A DNA stretch of 64,000 bases, taken from positions 62,001 through 126,000 of the forward strand of contig CAJNDS010000143.1 of the NCBI GenBank assembly GCA_905221605.1, read 5' to 3'. The stretch's first letter is position 1. Each line of letters opens with the position of its first letter. The position numbers and the translations under genes were made by a program. The notes under the pieces were generated by a model. It ran no database searches. It worked only from the letters and a program-made list of their open reading frames with translations, and was not told the DNA's origin. This stretch comes from Symbiodinium natans (Eukaryota > Sar > Dinophyceae > Suessiales > Symbiodiniaceae). Shown in pieces: positions 55,587 to 64,000 of this stretch.

Positions 55587-56960
55587 TGCTTTTCAAAAAT
55601 AGTATATAAGTGGTCTTTCTAGTGCTTCAGAACTTTTTGTTTCGTTATTATGTAAGTAGAGCCGCTAGTGTTTAGTGCATCTTTTGGTTGTACTCAAGTG
55701 TAGTAGACCTTATTCAGCCATTACTTGGTGCTCTGATAGCTAAATTCGCATGGATAATATTTGCCTGGTAAATGCGATTAATTATCTAGAAGCAGCATTT
55801 GCAATACTTGTCTTGAGAAAAAGCATTTATTGCTTAGAATTGTTTGCTTAAAAAGTGACTCCTACTCGTCCAGGGATACCCCAAAACCCTATAATCCAAA
55901 CTTCACCAGAGATTCTCCTGAAAAGCTTGCGCTTTTGGATGTTTTTACGTATTTGTGAATTTGCTTGTGGTATGGCCTTCACTTTAGAAGTACTTTTCTA
56001 GGATTCTTGTGCATTTTTTAAGCCTGATTGTGCAAGTTGCGTTTTTCAAGCATAGTATATATGTGGTCTTTATTGAATACTTCAGACATCTTTGTTTCAT
56101 CGTTATGTAAGTAGAACCGATTTCCATTATTGTGCATTTTTAAGCTTGCTTATGCAAATTGTGCTTTTCAGACATAGTATACAAGTGGTCTTTAGTGAAT
56201 ACTTCAGCAATCTTTGTCTCATTGTTATGTAGGTAGAACCGTTTCCATTTCCGCAAGTGTTTATTTCGTATTTGGTTGAGTATGGTCCTTTAAATAGTAT
56301 TCACTTGAGTCAAATTGGGCTATTTGCTTAAGAATTCCTCTAGTAGTTAAATTCGCATAGAATACTTCAAAAAAAATTGTTTCATGAATATGTAAACATA
56401 AGGTGTTTCATTTGACTTTGCAGATAGTATTTCAATAAGACTTTGCCTGGTATAAACACAACTGTTTCAATGCATTAGTTGCTCAACAAAGCACTATTTG
56501 CCCTTTAAACCACACTTTGCCATATGTTGGTTGAATATGGTGCTTCTTTCGTATTTTGGTTGAGTATGGTCCTTTAAATGGTATTCACTTGAGTCAAATT
56601 GGGCTATTTGCTTAATAATTACTCTAGTAGTTAAATTCGCATAAAATGATTATTTCAAAAATAAAAACGATTCATGAATATGTAAACATAAGGTATTTCA
56701 GTGGACTTTTCAGAGAGCATACTTTGCCTAGTACAAGCACAATTGTATAAATACAGTATTTGCACTTTAAACCCACACTTTGCCATATTTTGGTTGAGAA
56801 TGGTGTCTATTTCGTATCTTGGTTGAGTATGCTCCCTTAAATGGTATTCACTCGAGTCAAATTGGGCTCTTTGCTTAATAATTACTCTAGTAGCTAAATT
56901 CGCATAGAACCAAGAAAAATGTTTCACTATTTGATTAATACTTTGCCTCGTACAAACACA
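55587..56960 (+). repeat. two interleaved degenerate tandem repeats
   Basis: Module 1 (around ATAGTATATAAGTGGTCTTT, then TTTCGTTATTATGTAAGTAGA) occurs at about 55590, 56045 and 56165. Module 2 (around TGGTTGAGTATGGTCCTTTA, then TTCACTTGAGTCAAATTGGGC) occurs at about 56270, 56555 and 56820, spaced 284 and 263 bases. Both are diverged. No coding content. Confidence 0.85.
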
Positions 56961-57305
56961 ATTGTATAAATAAATTAGTTGCTCAACAAAACATTAATTG
57001 CCCTTTAAAACGCACAATTTGCATAGAAAAACACTGATCTAAACATCTAACAACAGCATTGTCCGCTTCAGATTCAAAATGTAGATTCTTCCAAATGCTG
57101 GCTTATCGGGGTCTGTGAGGTGGGTGTCCCAGTAACTGTCCTTCATTACCCGGTGATTAACTACGCGACTTTTGGGCCTTGTTTGTTATTTTTTGTTAAA
57201 AAGGCCTAAAAAGGCCTAAAAAGGGTAGGTCGCTGGGGGGGGGGTAGCATATATATATGGGTCACCGCCTATAGCGGTTCCCCTGTGTTTTTTGCACATT
57301 CCCTT

Positions 57306-57838
57306 AAACCATCTAACCAAGAATCCCTCAAACCATTAAACCAATGGTCTCCCCCCTAAACCATTAAACCATTAAACCATACCATGAAACCATTAAACCA
57401 ATGGTTTCCCCCTTCTGAAAATCCCCTAAACCATTAAACCATTAAACCATTAAACCATTAAACCATTAAACCATTAAACCATTAAACCAATGGTTTCCCC
57501 CTTATGAAAATCCCCTAAACCATTAAACCATTAAACCATTAAACCAATGGTTTCCCCCATATGAGAATCCCCTAAACCATTAAACCATTTTCATGGCGGG
57601 CAACCATTGGTTTAATGGTTTAATGGTTTAATGGTTTAATGGTTTAATGGTTTAATGATTTAATGGCTTAATGGCTTAATGGCTTAATGGTTTAAGGGAT
57701 TTTCATAAGGGGGAAACCATTGGTTTAATGGTTTAATGGTTTAATGGTTTAATAGAATAGGGGATTCTCATAAGGGGGAAACCATTGGTTCAATGGTTTA
57801 ATGGTTTATTGGTTTAATGGTTTGATGGTTTAATGGTG
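57306..57838. repeat. large CCATTAAA / TTTAATGG palindrome
   Basis: The left arm (57306-57597) is many copies of the 8-bp unit CCATTAAA with inserts of the AATGGTTTCCCCCTTATGAA type. The right arm (57601-57838) is the complementary unit GGTTTAAT with matching inserts (TTTTCATAAGGGGGAAACC). The arms meet at about 57590-57605 and could pair over more than 200 bases. Confidence 0.92.
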
Positions 57839-58019
57839 CTCCTGCCGAGGTACCTCGACTGCATCTTTTCTGCTCCTAAACTTCTGATTCGCAAGCCGTG
57901 TCCCCTGTATCCTTTCTGCTCCGAATATTCTGAATCGCAAGCAGTGTCTCCCGTATCTTTTCTGCTCAGAAGTATACGTGTACTATATGGGATTGCGTCT
58001 TAAACCCTAATTCTTAAAC

Positions 58020-60110
58020 TTTAACTCTATAGGGCTTAAAGCTTCGGGTTTAGGCTGAATTGCCGGCTTAGGTTTAAGTGCCTCAATCTTAAACCCTAAA
58101 CCTGTCAACCTTGACCCTCTAGGGTTGGGGCGCCTACATCATGATCGGATTTGACGAGCTCTGCGGAAATTTCTTTATGACAAGGTTATAACTTATTGCT
58201 GTGGTTATAACTATGGGTTAGGGTTTGATTTTTACACACTTATGTAAACCCATAAGAATAAGGGGAGCCCCATCACGCCCCCAACAAGCGAAACATCCCA
58301 AATACTTTACCTTAGCTAAAATATCTCAAGCAACCATCCCCCGATACGCAATTCCTGAATTCCATCATTTAACGAAATAGTTTGTGTATATGTTGAATCC
58401 CAGCAAGTAGTGAAAGTGACGAGCTCTGCGGATATATGTACATGACAAGGTTATAACTTTTTGCTGCGGTTATAACTATGGTTCAGGATTTGATTGATAT
58501 ACATGTAAATTAGCCTATAAGAAAATGAGGGTAACGGTAACCCCATCACGCCCCAAAAAGCAAAACAAAACCTCTATCCTAAAATCTTTACCTTACCTAA
58601 GATAGCTCAAGCAAAACAAAAACTCTATCCTAAAATCTTTACCTTACCTAAGATAGCTCAAGCAACCATCCCCCGATAAGCAAAACCTGAATTCTATCAT
58701 ATAACGATATGGTTTGTTTATATTTTGAATCCCAGGAAGTCGTGAAAAGGACATTTGCTCACAGTATTCTCGCGTCACCGGGAAGAAAGCCCTACAAACG
58801 TAGGCATAGCCCTATGGGATTCAAGGTTTAGGGATCTAAGCCCCAAGCCCTATAGGGCTTTAAGGTTCTATTGTATAGGTAATTAATGCCCAAACCTTAA
58901 ACCTAAACCGTTAAACCCTGTAGGGTTCAATGGTTCGACAACCTAAGGTCTGGGCATGTATACCTTCAGTACCCTTTAGGGTTAAAATCTTTGAACCTTT
59001 GGGAGCCCTATAGGGTTTTAGGGTTCTGACCCTAAACGAATCAGGGTTAAGGTCTGAATGCCCGAACTTCAAACACTTAAGATTGAAACTTTTCGAATTT
59101 TCGTTTTAGATGCCTAAATCCTAAACCCCAACCCCTTAAACCTTAACTCTATAGGGTTTAAAGCTTCGGGTTTAGGTTGAATTGCCGGCTTAGGTTTAAG
59201 TGCCTCAATCTTAAACCCTAAACCTGTCAACCTTAACCCTCTAGGGTTGGGGCGCCTACATCATGATCGGATTTGACGAGCTCTGCGGAAATTTCTTTAT
59301 GACAAGGTTATAACTTCTTGCTGCGGTTATAACTATGGTTCAGGGTTTGATTTATATACATGTAAATTAGCCTATAAGAAAATGAGGGTAACCCCATCAC
59401 GCCCCAATAAGCAAAACAAAACCTCTATCCTAAAATCTTTACCTTACCTAAGATAGCTCAAGCAACCATCCCCCGATAAGCAAAACCTGAATTCTATCAT
59501 ATAACGATATGGTTTGTTTATATTTTGAATCCCAGGAAGTAGTGAAAAGGACATTTGCTCACAGTATTCTCGCGTCACCGGGAAGAAAGCCCTACAAACG
59601 TAGGCATAGCCCTATGGGGTTCAAGGTTTAGGGATCTAAGCCCCAAGCCCTATAGGGCTTTAAGGTTCTATCGTACAGGTAATGCCTAAACCTTAAACCC
59701 TAAGCCTTTAAACCCTGTAGGGTTGAATGGTTCAAGAAAACCTAAGGTCTGGGCATGTATACCTTCAGCACCCTTTAGGGTCAAAACCTTTGTTCCTTGT
59801 AGAGCCCTGTCGGGTTTTAGGGTTCTGACCCTAAACGGTTCAGGGTTGAGGTTTAACTGCCCGAACTTTCAACCCTCAAGGTTAAATCTCTATGGGTTTA
59901 GGTTTAAAGTTTAAAAATACCTAAATCTTAAACCCTAACCGCTTAACCTTAACTCTATCGGGTTGAACGGTTAGGGTTTAGGTTTCATTGCGGGCTGACG
60001 TTTAAATGCCTGAATCTTAAGCCCTAAACCTGTCAAACTTAACCCTATAGGTTTGGGGTACCTACATCATCATCGACTTGTTGCTGTGGTTATAACGATG
60101 GTTTAGGGTT
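58020..60110 (+). repeat. 1.12-kb tandem duplication with internal repeats
   Basis: The block around GATCGGATTTGACGAGCTCT at 58143 recurs at 59265, a spacing of 1122 bases, with long flanking identity. A third, shorter copy of its start lies at about 59950-60110. Within the unit, a GACGAGCTCTGCGG word recurs at 58152 and 58420. A CTCTATCCTAAAATCTTTACC block of about 55 bases is doubled in the first copy only (58555-58670). Words related to CCCTAAA and TAGGGTTTA are frequent. No coding content. Confidence 0.9.
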
Positions 60111-60229
60111 AAAATATATACATTTATGTAAACCTAAAAAATAAGGGGAACCGCAATAGGCGGACGCCCATATATATATATGTATGCAGATATATATATA
60201 TATATATACACACACATATGGATATGCTT

Positions 60230-61060
60230 CCCGACACCCAAAAGTAGTTTGAAGTTAAGCACTGCGTTTCCAGAGCTTTCTTCTAACACTAAGCCACCAC
60301 CATGATAGAACTGTAAACCATATGAAAGTCACATGTCAAAGCATGCAAATGGCACCGCATGGCCTGTGCTCCACGTAGTTTCGGCAATGTCTTGTGTCCG
60401 TGTCTCGCCATGCCAGCCGTTGTGTTGGTTCCACGTGTGCCTGGGCCCGTAAACGCGCTGGGCTTTCATGTGCCTCGTGCAGCAGCTTACTTGCCCGGCA
60501 GTTTCACTCAGTAAAGCGCTGAGAGGTTTGGTTTTAGAGTACTGTTGGCGTCGAGAGTACTGTCGGTGGCCAGCTTTGGCTCAGGCGCTCCGCCCGCGGC
60601 TCCGCTCACGCTCGCCCGACACGAGGGAGTGCGATCATGACTCAAGACAGGCACGACCGTGTCACGACCATGACATGACTGTGGCATAAACTGTCCATCC
60701 GTGTTTTTCAGCTTGAACCTGACAAATGCAAGGAGCTCCGGCAGCATCGAAGGCACGTGTCAACACGACGCAAGGACAGTGTGTGGATGCGTTAAAAAGC
60801 CATCATGCTATGCCTGCGCATCACTCACTGCAGGACCGTCACCGTGCGTTGCACCGAAACTCCCCACTTGTGCGCCCGCATGCCGGGAGACCAGGATGTC
60901 CTGAGTAGACCGTGCACTTGTGACCATTCCATTCAGTTGCAGACTAGCGGCTGCTAAACACCACAGAGCTCCATTCGCCTCTCGAACGTAGCTTCTTTCT
61001 GGGAGTTGGATGATTCACATTCGTATTGAACTCACGTGTTAACTTGTATGTTACATTCGC
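60230..61060. other. no recognised gene
   Basis: Base composition returns to that of the rest of the window. Frames at 60468-60908 are open on both strands without a motif. Confidence 0.35.
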
Positions 61061-61063
61061 TTT

Positions 61064-61084
61064 GTTTGTTTGTTTGTTTGTTTG
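61064..61084. repeat. GTTT microsatellite
   Basis: Five to six copies of GTTT. Confidence 0.9.
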
Positions 61085-61439
61085 CTTATGTGTGTGTGTG
61101 AGCTGCATCTGCACCCAGGCCGGCCCTCGGCTCCGCTCTTGCAGCCGACGGACCGAGGCCACAGCTGATTCGGCCCCCCTCCCCCGTCTCTCTGTCTCCT
61201 GAATCTTCCTCGGACTCCAGGCTTGAAGGCTGTCATCACGAATCTTTGACATGTCGAGACATGGGTTCATTGGACATGAAGAAGGTATATAAACAGTACC
61301 AAAAAGTGCCCCGATAGAGGCTTCTCCTCCGCTGCGTTCGCATGGCGCGGGGGTCGCGGGAGTCACCAGCACAACGGAGGAGGACAGCCACGACAGCCAC
61401 GAGAGCCACGAGGCCGTGAGAATCCTGGGATCCTGTGTG

Positions 61440-61680
61440 AGCTCTGTCCGTGTCTCTGTCTGTGTCTCTGTGTGTGTCTGTCCGTCTGTCGGTCTGTCCG
61501 TCTGTCGGTCTGTCTGTCTGTCCGTCTGTCCGTCTGTCCGTCTGTCGGTCTGTCTGTCTGTCTGCCTGTCTGTCTCTGTGTCTCTCTGTCTGTCTGTCTC
61601 TGTGTCTGTCTGTCCGTCTCTGTGTGTGTCTGTCTGTCCGTCTCTGTGTGTGTCTGTCCGTCTCTGTGTGTGACTGTGTG
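61440..61680. repeat. GTCT / CCGTCTGT microsatellite
   Basis: About 240 bases of TCTGTCTGTC and TCTGTGTGTC repeats. Long frames on both strands (up to 282 codons on minus) owe their length to the repeat having no stop in several frames. Confidence 0.95.
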
Positions 61681-62037
61681 GTTTGAAGACCTTGAAAAGG
61701 AAGTGCGCCGGCCGCGAAGGCCTGCACGGCAAGCACGTGCACCAAAGAGAGTGAAGGACTGTTCGGTGAGTGAGTTCTTTTCCAAAAAGCAAAACTGCTA
61801 AGCTGATAGCTGCTAAGCTGCTAAATTGTTATAAGGTTATCTTCTCGCAAGACGAAGGAACGTCGGCGCGGTCTGCGACACAGCACCCTACGCCCACGCC
61901 CTCGTGCAGGGAAACCCAGCGCAGCGATGGCTGTGCAGGAGCAGCCCAAAGCTCTTCAAGTAGGCAAACCAAACATTGTCAACGATTGGTCATATCTAAA
62001 CAGCCTTGTGCACGGGTAGGAACTGTTTGTGGATTTC

Positions 62038-62223
62038 GGGTGGCGGCATATGAAGCTTTGAACAAGTGTGGGGTGCGAGAAGGGATGTGCCACAATGAGG
62101 GCAGGCTCTGCGATATCTTGACGGTTTACGATGCACATACTGTGGCAGTGATGATGATCATGGCTCATGATAGCTGTGTTGATCCTGATGGCGATGGTCG
62201 TGTCGATGCTGGGGAATGGTTAT
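62038..62223 (+). CDS. EF-hand-like exon or remnant
   Basis: A plus-strand frame ends with DPDGDGRVDAGEW at 62181-62219. This fits the 12-residue EF-hand calcium loop exactly: Asp at positions 1, 3, 5 and 9, Gly at 6, Val at 8 and Glu at 12. The preceding residues (VMMIMAHDS) could form the entering helix. A stop follows two codons after the loop, or a GT donor lies within GAATGGTTATG. Only one loop is visible, whereas working EF-hands come in pairs. No further exon was joined, so this may be a remnant. Confidence 0.35.
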
Positions 62224-62559
62224 GATTGTGTTGTTGTGACGGTCCACTGCCCGACGCTGCGACCACAGAATGCCAAGTCAATGGGCTCCCCAGCATATAG
62301 AGCGAGCTGAGGTCTCTGCAAGGGTACGTGGATTGCAGCAGGATCATGACTTGGAGCTGTTGTGGCTTCCTCAGCCAGCATTCGGATATGCCGGTGATGC
62401 ACATGGAGGGTCCGTGATCACATGGCGGCACTGATCAGGACGAAGAACCTTTTGCCAACAAGACGGACCAGAGACGAACGGCTTGAAGCACAGGACGGAG
62501 CCTGAAGTCTGGAATATGAATTCAGTCTGAATTCATTTTGCTCGATGTGTTCGAGTGAT

Positions 62560-63110
62560 GGATGTTATGTGCGCAGAGCATTCCACGACCAAAGGGCGAT
62601 GCCGACGAGCAGCCAAGGCCCCGTGCTTCCATGCTCTGCACATGCTTCATCTACCTGCTGCTTGCTCCGACTGGTGCTTCTCGGGGTTTGGAGAGGCACG
62701 TCGATGCTGGTGATGTGGAGCATCCCATCCGAGATGGCCTCGGAATAAATGGGGCCGAGCAGGCAGAGCTGCCGGCCTCGATGGAAACTCAGACACCAGC
62801 AGGCAGCTTGTCTGCCTTATGCATGTCTGCCTGTGCCCTCCTATCTAGATTGTGGGGTGGCAGCTCTGTTTCGATTGCAAGGACACGGGGTCGAGGGTGT
62901 CGAGTCGGCGCCAGCTGAGCATGCTACGAGCGTGGACGCAGCAGCGCCGACGGGGCCCTTTGAGGTGATTTCGGAGTTTGCTTTCGCTTCGTTTTTCGTG
63001 GAATGTTTTGGCCTCAGGAGCTGCCGCCGAAGGCGACATCGACGGTGGTGGCCTCGTTTTTGGAAGCAGCAAGACCACCTTATCAGGAAGATCGTGGTTA
63101 TCAGGACTGC
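62560..63110 (+). CDS. possible exons of an unknown gene
   Basis: Plus-strand blocks around 62570-62790 (IPRPKGDADEQPRPR, then RHVDAGDVEHPIRDGLG) and 62880-62970 (VEGVESAPAEHATSVDA) have the composition of soluble protein and stay open while neighbouring frames do not. They follow the EF-hand-like block by about 350 bases and could belong with it. No family was recognised and no splice chain was confirmed. Confidence 0.25.
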
Positions 63111-63117
63111 GCTTCTA

Positions 63118-63740
63118 TTCCATACGAGTCTTTTCCCAACCCATCATACGCGTGCAAGGCGTTTGCAAAGGCACACGCGTGCATTGTGGTTGCAGAAGGG
63201 TGTGCCTGCGCCCCCCATGCAAACTGCAAGCTTACCTTATAAGGACGATCTCTGTAAACCTACGAATCCTTTCCAAACCCGTCATGCCTATCATGAGTTT
63301 GCAAATGTGGGCCCGCTCATATTTTGAAAATGCGAATCCTTTTCAAACCTGTCATGCCTGATGCTTGTCATGCATTTGCAATGTTTCGGGGAGGGAGTGT
63401 GCCCACCCACGCTGTTTTCTTTTGAGGCGTGCACGCTGCAAAGCCTCACTTATAAGAAAGATCATGACATGAATAAAGGACCTTGTTTGAAATTGCGTAC
63501 GAAAAAACGCGCAATCCGTTTGCAAATTGCGGGTGCGGGGGGGGGGGGGGGGGGGGGCTGAATCGCCTCATCTTATTCCGTTTAAGCCACGCAAACTGCA
63601 AGCTTGCCGTATGGGGAAGATCTTTGAACATATGTATTTTTGCGCGGTCCCAGCTTTGTTTTTCAAAGCCATGCAAACTGCAAGCTTATCTTGAGAAGGA
63701 AGATCATGCCATGAAAAAGGACTTGCATTCAAAACATGCG
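63118..63740 (+). repeat. degenerate tandem repeat around GCAAACTGCAAGCTT
   Basis: The words GCAAACTGCAAGCTTACC, AAGGAAGATCATGACATGA and CGAATCCTTTCCAAACC recur three to four times at irregular spacing. A 21-base poly-G tract (63537-63557) lies within it. Confidence 0.75.
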
Positions 63741-64000
63741 AGTCTTTCGCCGACCTGTTGAGCACATTGCAACTGCTAAGATTTTTTGTGCACTTTCGAT
63801 TTAGAAAAAACACTACAAGTTTCAGCCTTTGAAGTACTGGAAACGCTGCACTCTCCAGCGTCTGCAGCCTGTAGGCTGCTCATCCTCACATCCTGTACTG
63901 TATAACACGCGCAACCCGTGGACAGCCAGGTCAAGTACCGCCAAGAACACAGTATTTTGCCAGGGTTTGGAGCAAACCTAAAGCCGGCTATGTAAAAGTG
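63741..64000. other. no recognised feature at the right edge
   Basis: No motif or exon recognised. Confidence 0.35.

Larger units (their letters stand above)
55108..57260. mobile_element. gene-free 2.15-kb unit bounded by 38-bp inverted repeats
   Basis: The left end (about 55110-55147) reads ATATATATGGTA, nine C, then AGTGACCTACCCTTTTT. The right end (about 57218-57258) is its reverse complement with about two mismatches and ten G. Between them lie AT-rich repeats and no reading frame longer than 90 codons. The outer sides are TA-rich. The structure resembles a non-autonomous TIR element, but no target-site duplication can be read because the flanks are TA repeats. Confidence 0.7.
57250..60180. 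mobile_element. gene-free 2.93-kb unit bounded by a second pair of inverted repeats
   Basis: The left end at about 57250-57284 reads TATATATGGG, three bases, CCGCCTATAGCGGTTCCCCT. The right end at about 60144-60180 is its reverse complement with about four mismatches in 34. The unit starts at the TA stretch that ends the 55108-57260 unit, so the two share a junction. Inside are a CCATTAAA palindrome and a 1.12-kb tandem duplication, with no gene. It is probably related in kind to its neighbour, although the end sequences differ. Confidence 0.65.

Noticed and set aside
55232-55609. Phe/Trp/Gly-rich frames
   Set aside because: Translation of the ACCAAAA/TTTTGGT foldback.
57306-57838. Possible CRISPR-like or true telomere array
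   Set aside because: Units are contiguous, with no unique spacers of even length, and the two arms are inverted; the unit differs from TTTAGGG.
55108-60180. Idea that the AT-rich units are inserted plastid minicircles without genes
   Set aside because: The unit lengths and a G run fit loosely, but the units have terminal inverted repeats and no recognisable minicircle core, and no plastid gene fragment was seen.
60586-60600. TTTGGCTCA word resembling the spliced leader
   Set aside because: Only nine bases match, which is expected by chance in a window of this size.
60944-61792. Longest minus-strand frame (282 codons) in the right part
   Set aside because: Its length comes from the GTCT/GTCC microsatellite, which has no stops; the translated Thr/Asp/Arg/Gln repeats match no family, and frames on both strands are open across it.

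Overview
The window reads as nuclear DNA of a dinoflagellate, most likely a Symbiodiniaceae-type alga. The firmest evidence is a complete, intron-dense nuclear gene for plastid ferredoxin-NADP+ reductase (petH, 49921-54510, + strand). Its 19 exons can be joined without a break into a 411-residue protein. None of its 18 introns starts with GT: ten start with GC and eight with GA, and every acceptor reads AG|G. This splicing pattern is known from dinoflagellates. Retrotransposons of the Copia and DIRS-like types common in these genomes, scattered TTTAGGG-like words, a possible spliced-leader relic and a low gene density fit the same picture.

Layout. 1-0.3 kb: telomere-like words. About 1.1-5.8 kb: many short exon-like blocks on the minus strand of one unrecognised helical/coiled-coil gene, several with the same AG|G acceptor and GC/GA donor rule. 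7.8-15.5 kb: two broken Copia polyproteins in tandem on the minus strand. The first has a long extra reading frame after RNase H; the second ends in a membrane segment plus a Cys/His motif. 16.4-20.8 kb: a rearranged DIRS-like element with gag-like, DNA-methyltransferase-like and dead reverse transcriptase parts on the minus strand. These meet an RNase H part and a duplicated 200-bp end repeat on the plus strand. 20.8-47.7 kb: mostly non-coding repeat-rich DNA, with a 0.7-kb segmental duplication, a hairpin MITE with a target-site duplication, microsatellites and a few isolated exon-like blocks (alveolin-like, FAD-binding).

47.7-49.7 kb: possible minus-strand exons divergent from petH. 49.9-54.5 kb: petH. 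55.1-60.2 kb: two adjacent AT-rich, gene-free units of 2.15 and 2.93 kb. Each is bounded by its own terminal inverted repeats, the two share a TA-rich junction, and they are packed with foldback, heptad/octamer and tandem repeats. 60.2-64 kb: microsatellite, an EF-hand-like block, possible exons and a degenerate tandem repeat.

Only petH can be given a cell role with confidence: it passes electrons from ferredoxin to NADP+ at the end of photosystem I. The most unusual structures are the non-GT splicing of petH, the paired TIR units at 55.1-60.2 kb, the methyltransferase-carrying DIRS-like element and the extra Copia domains.
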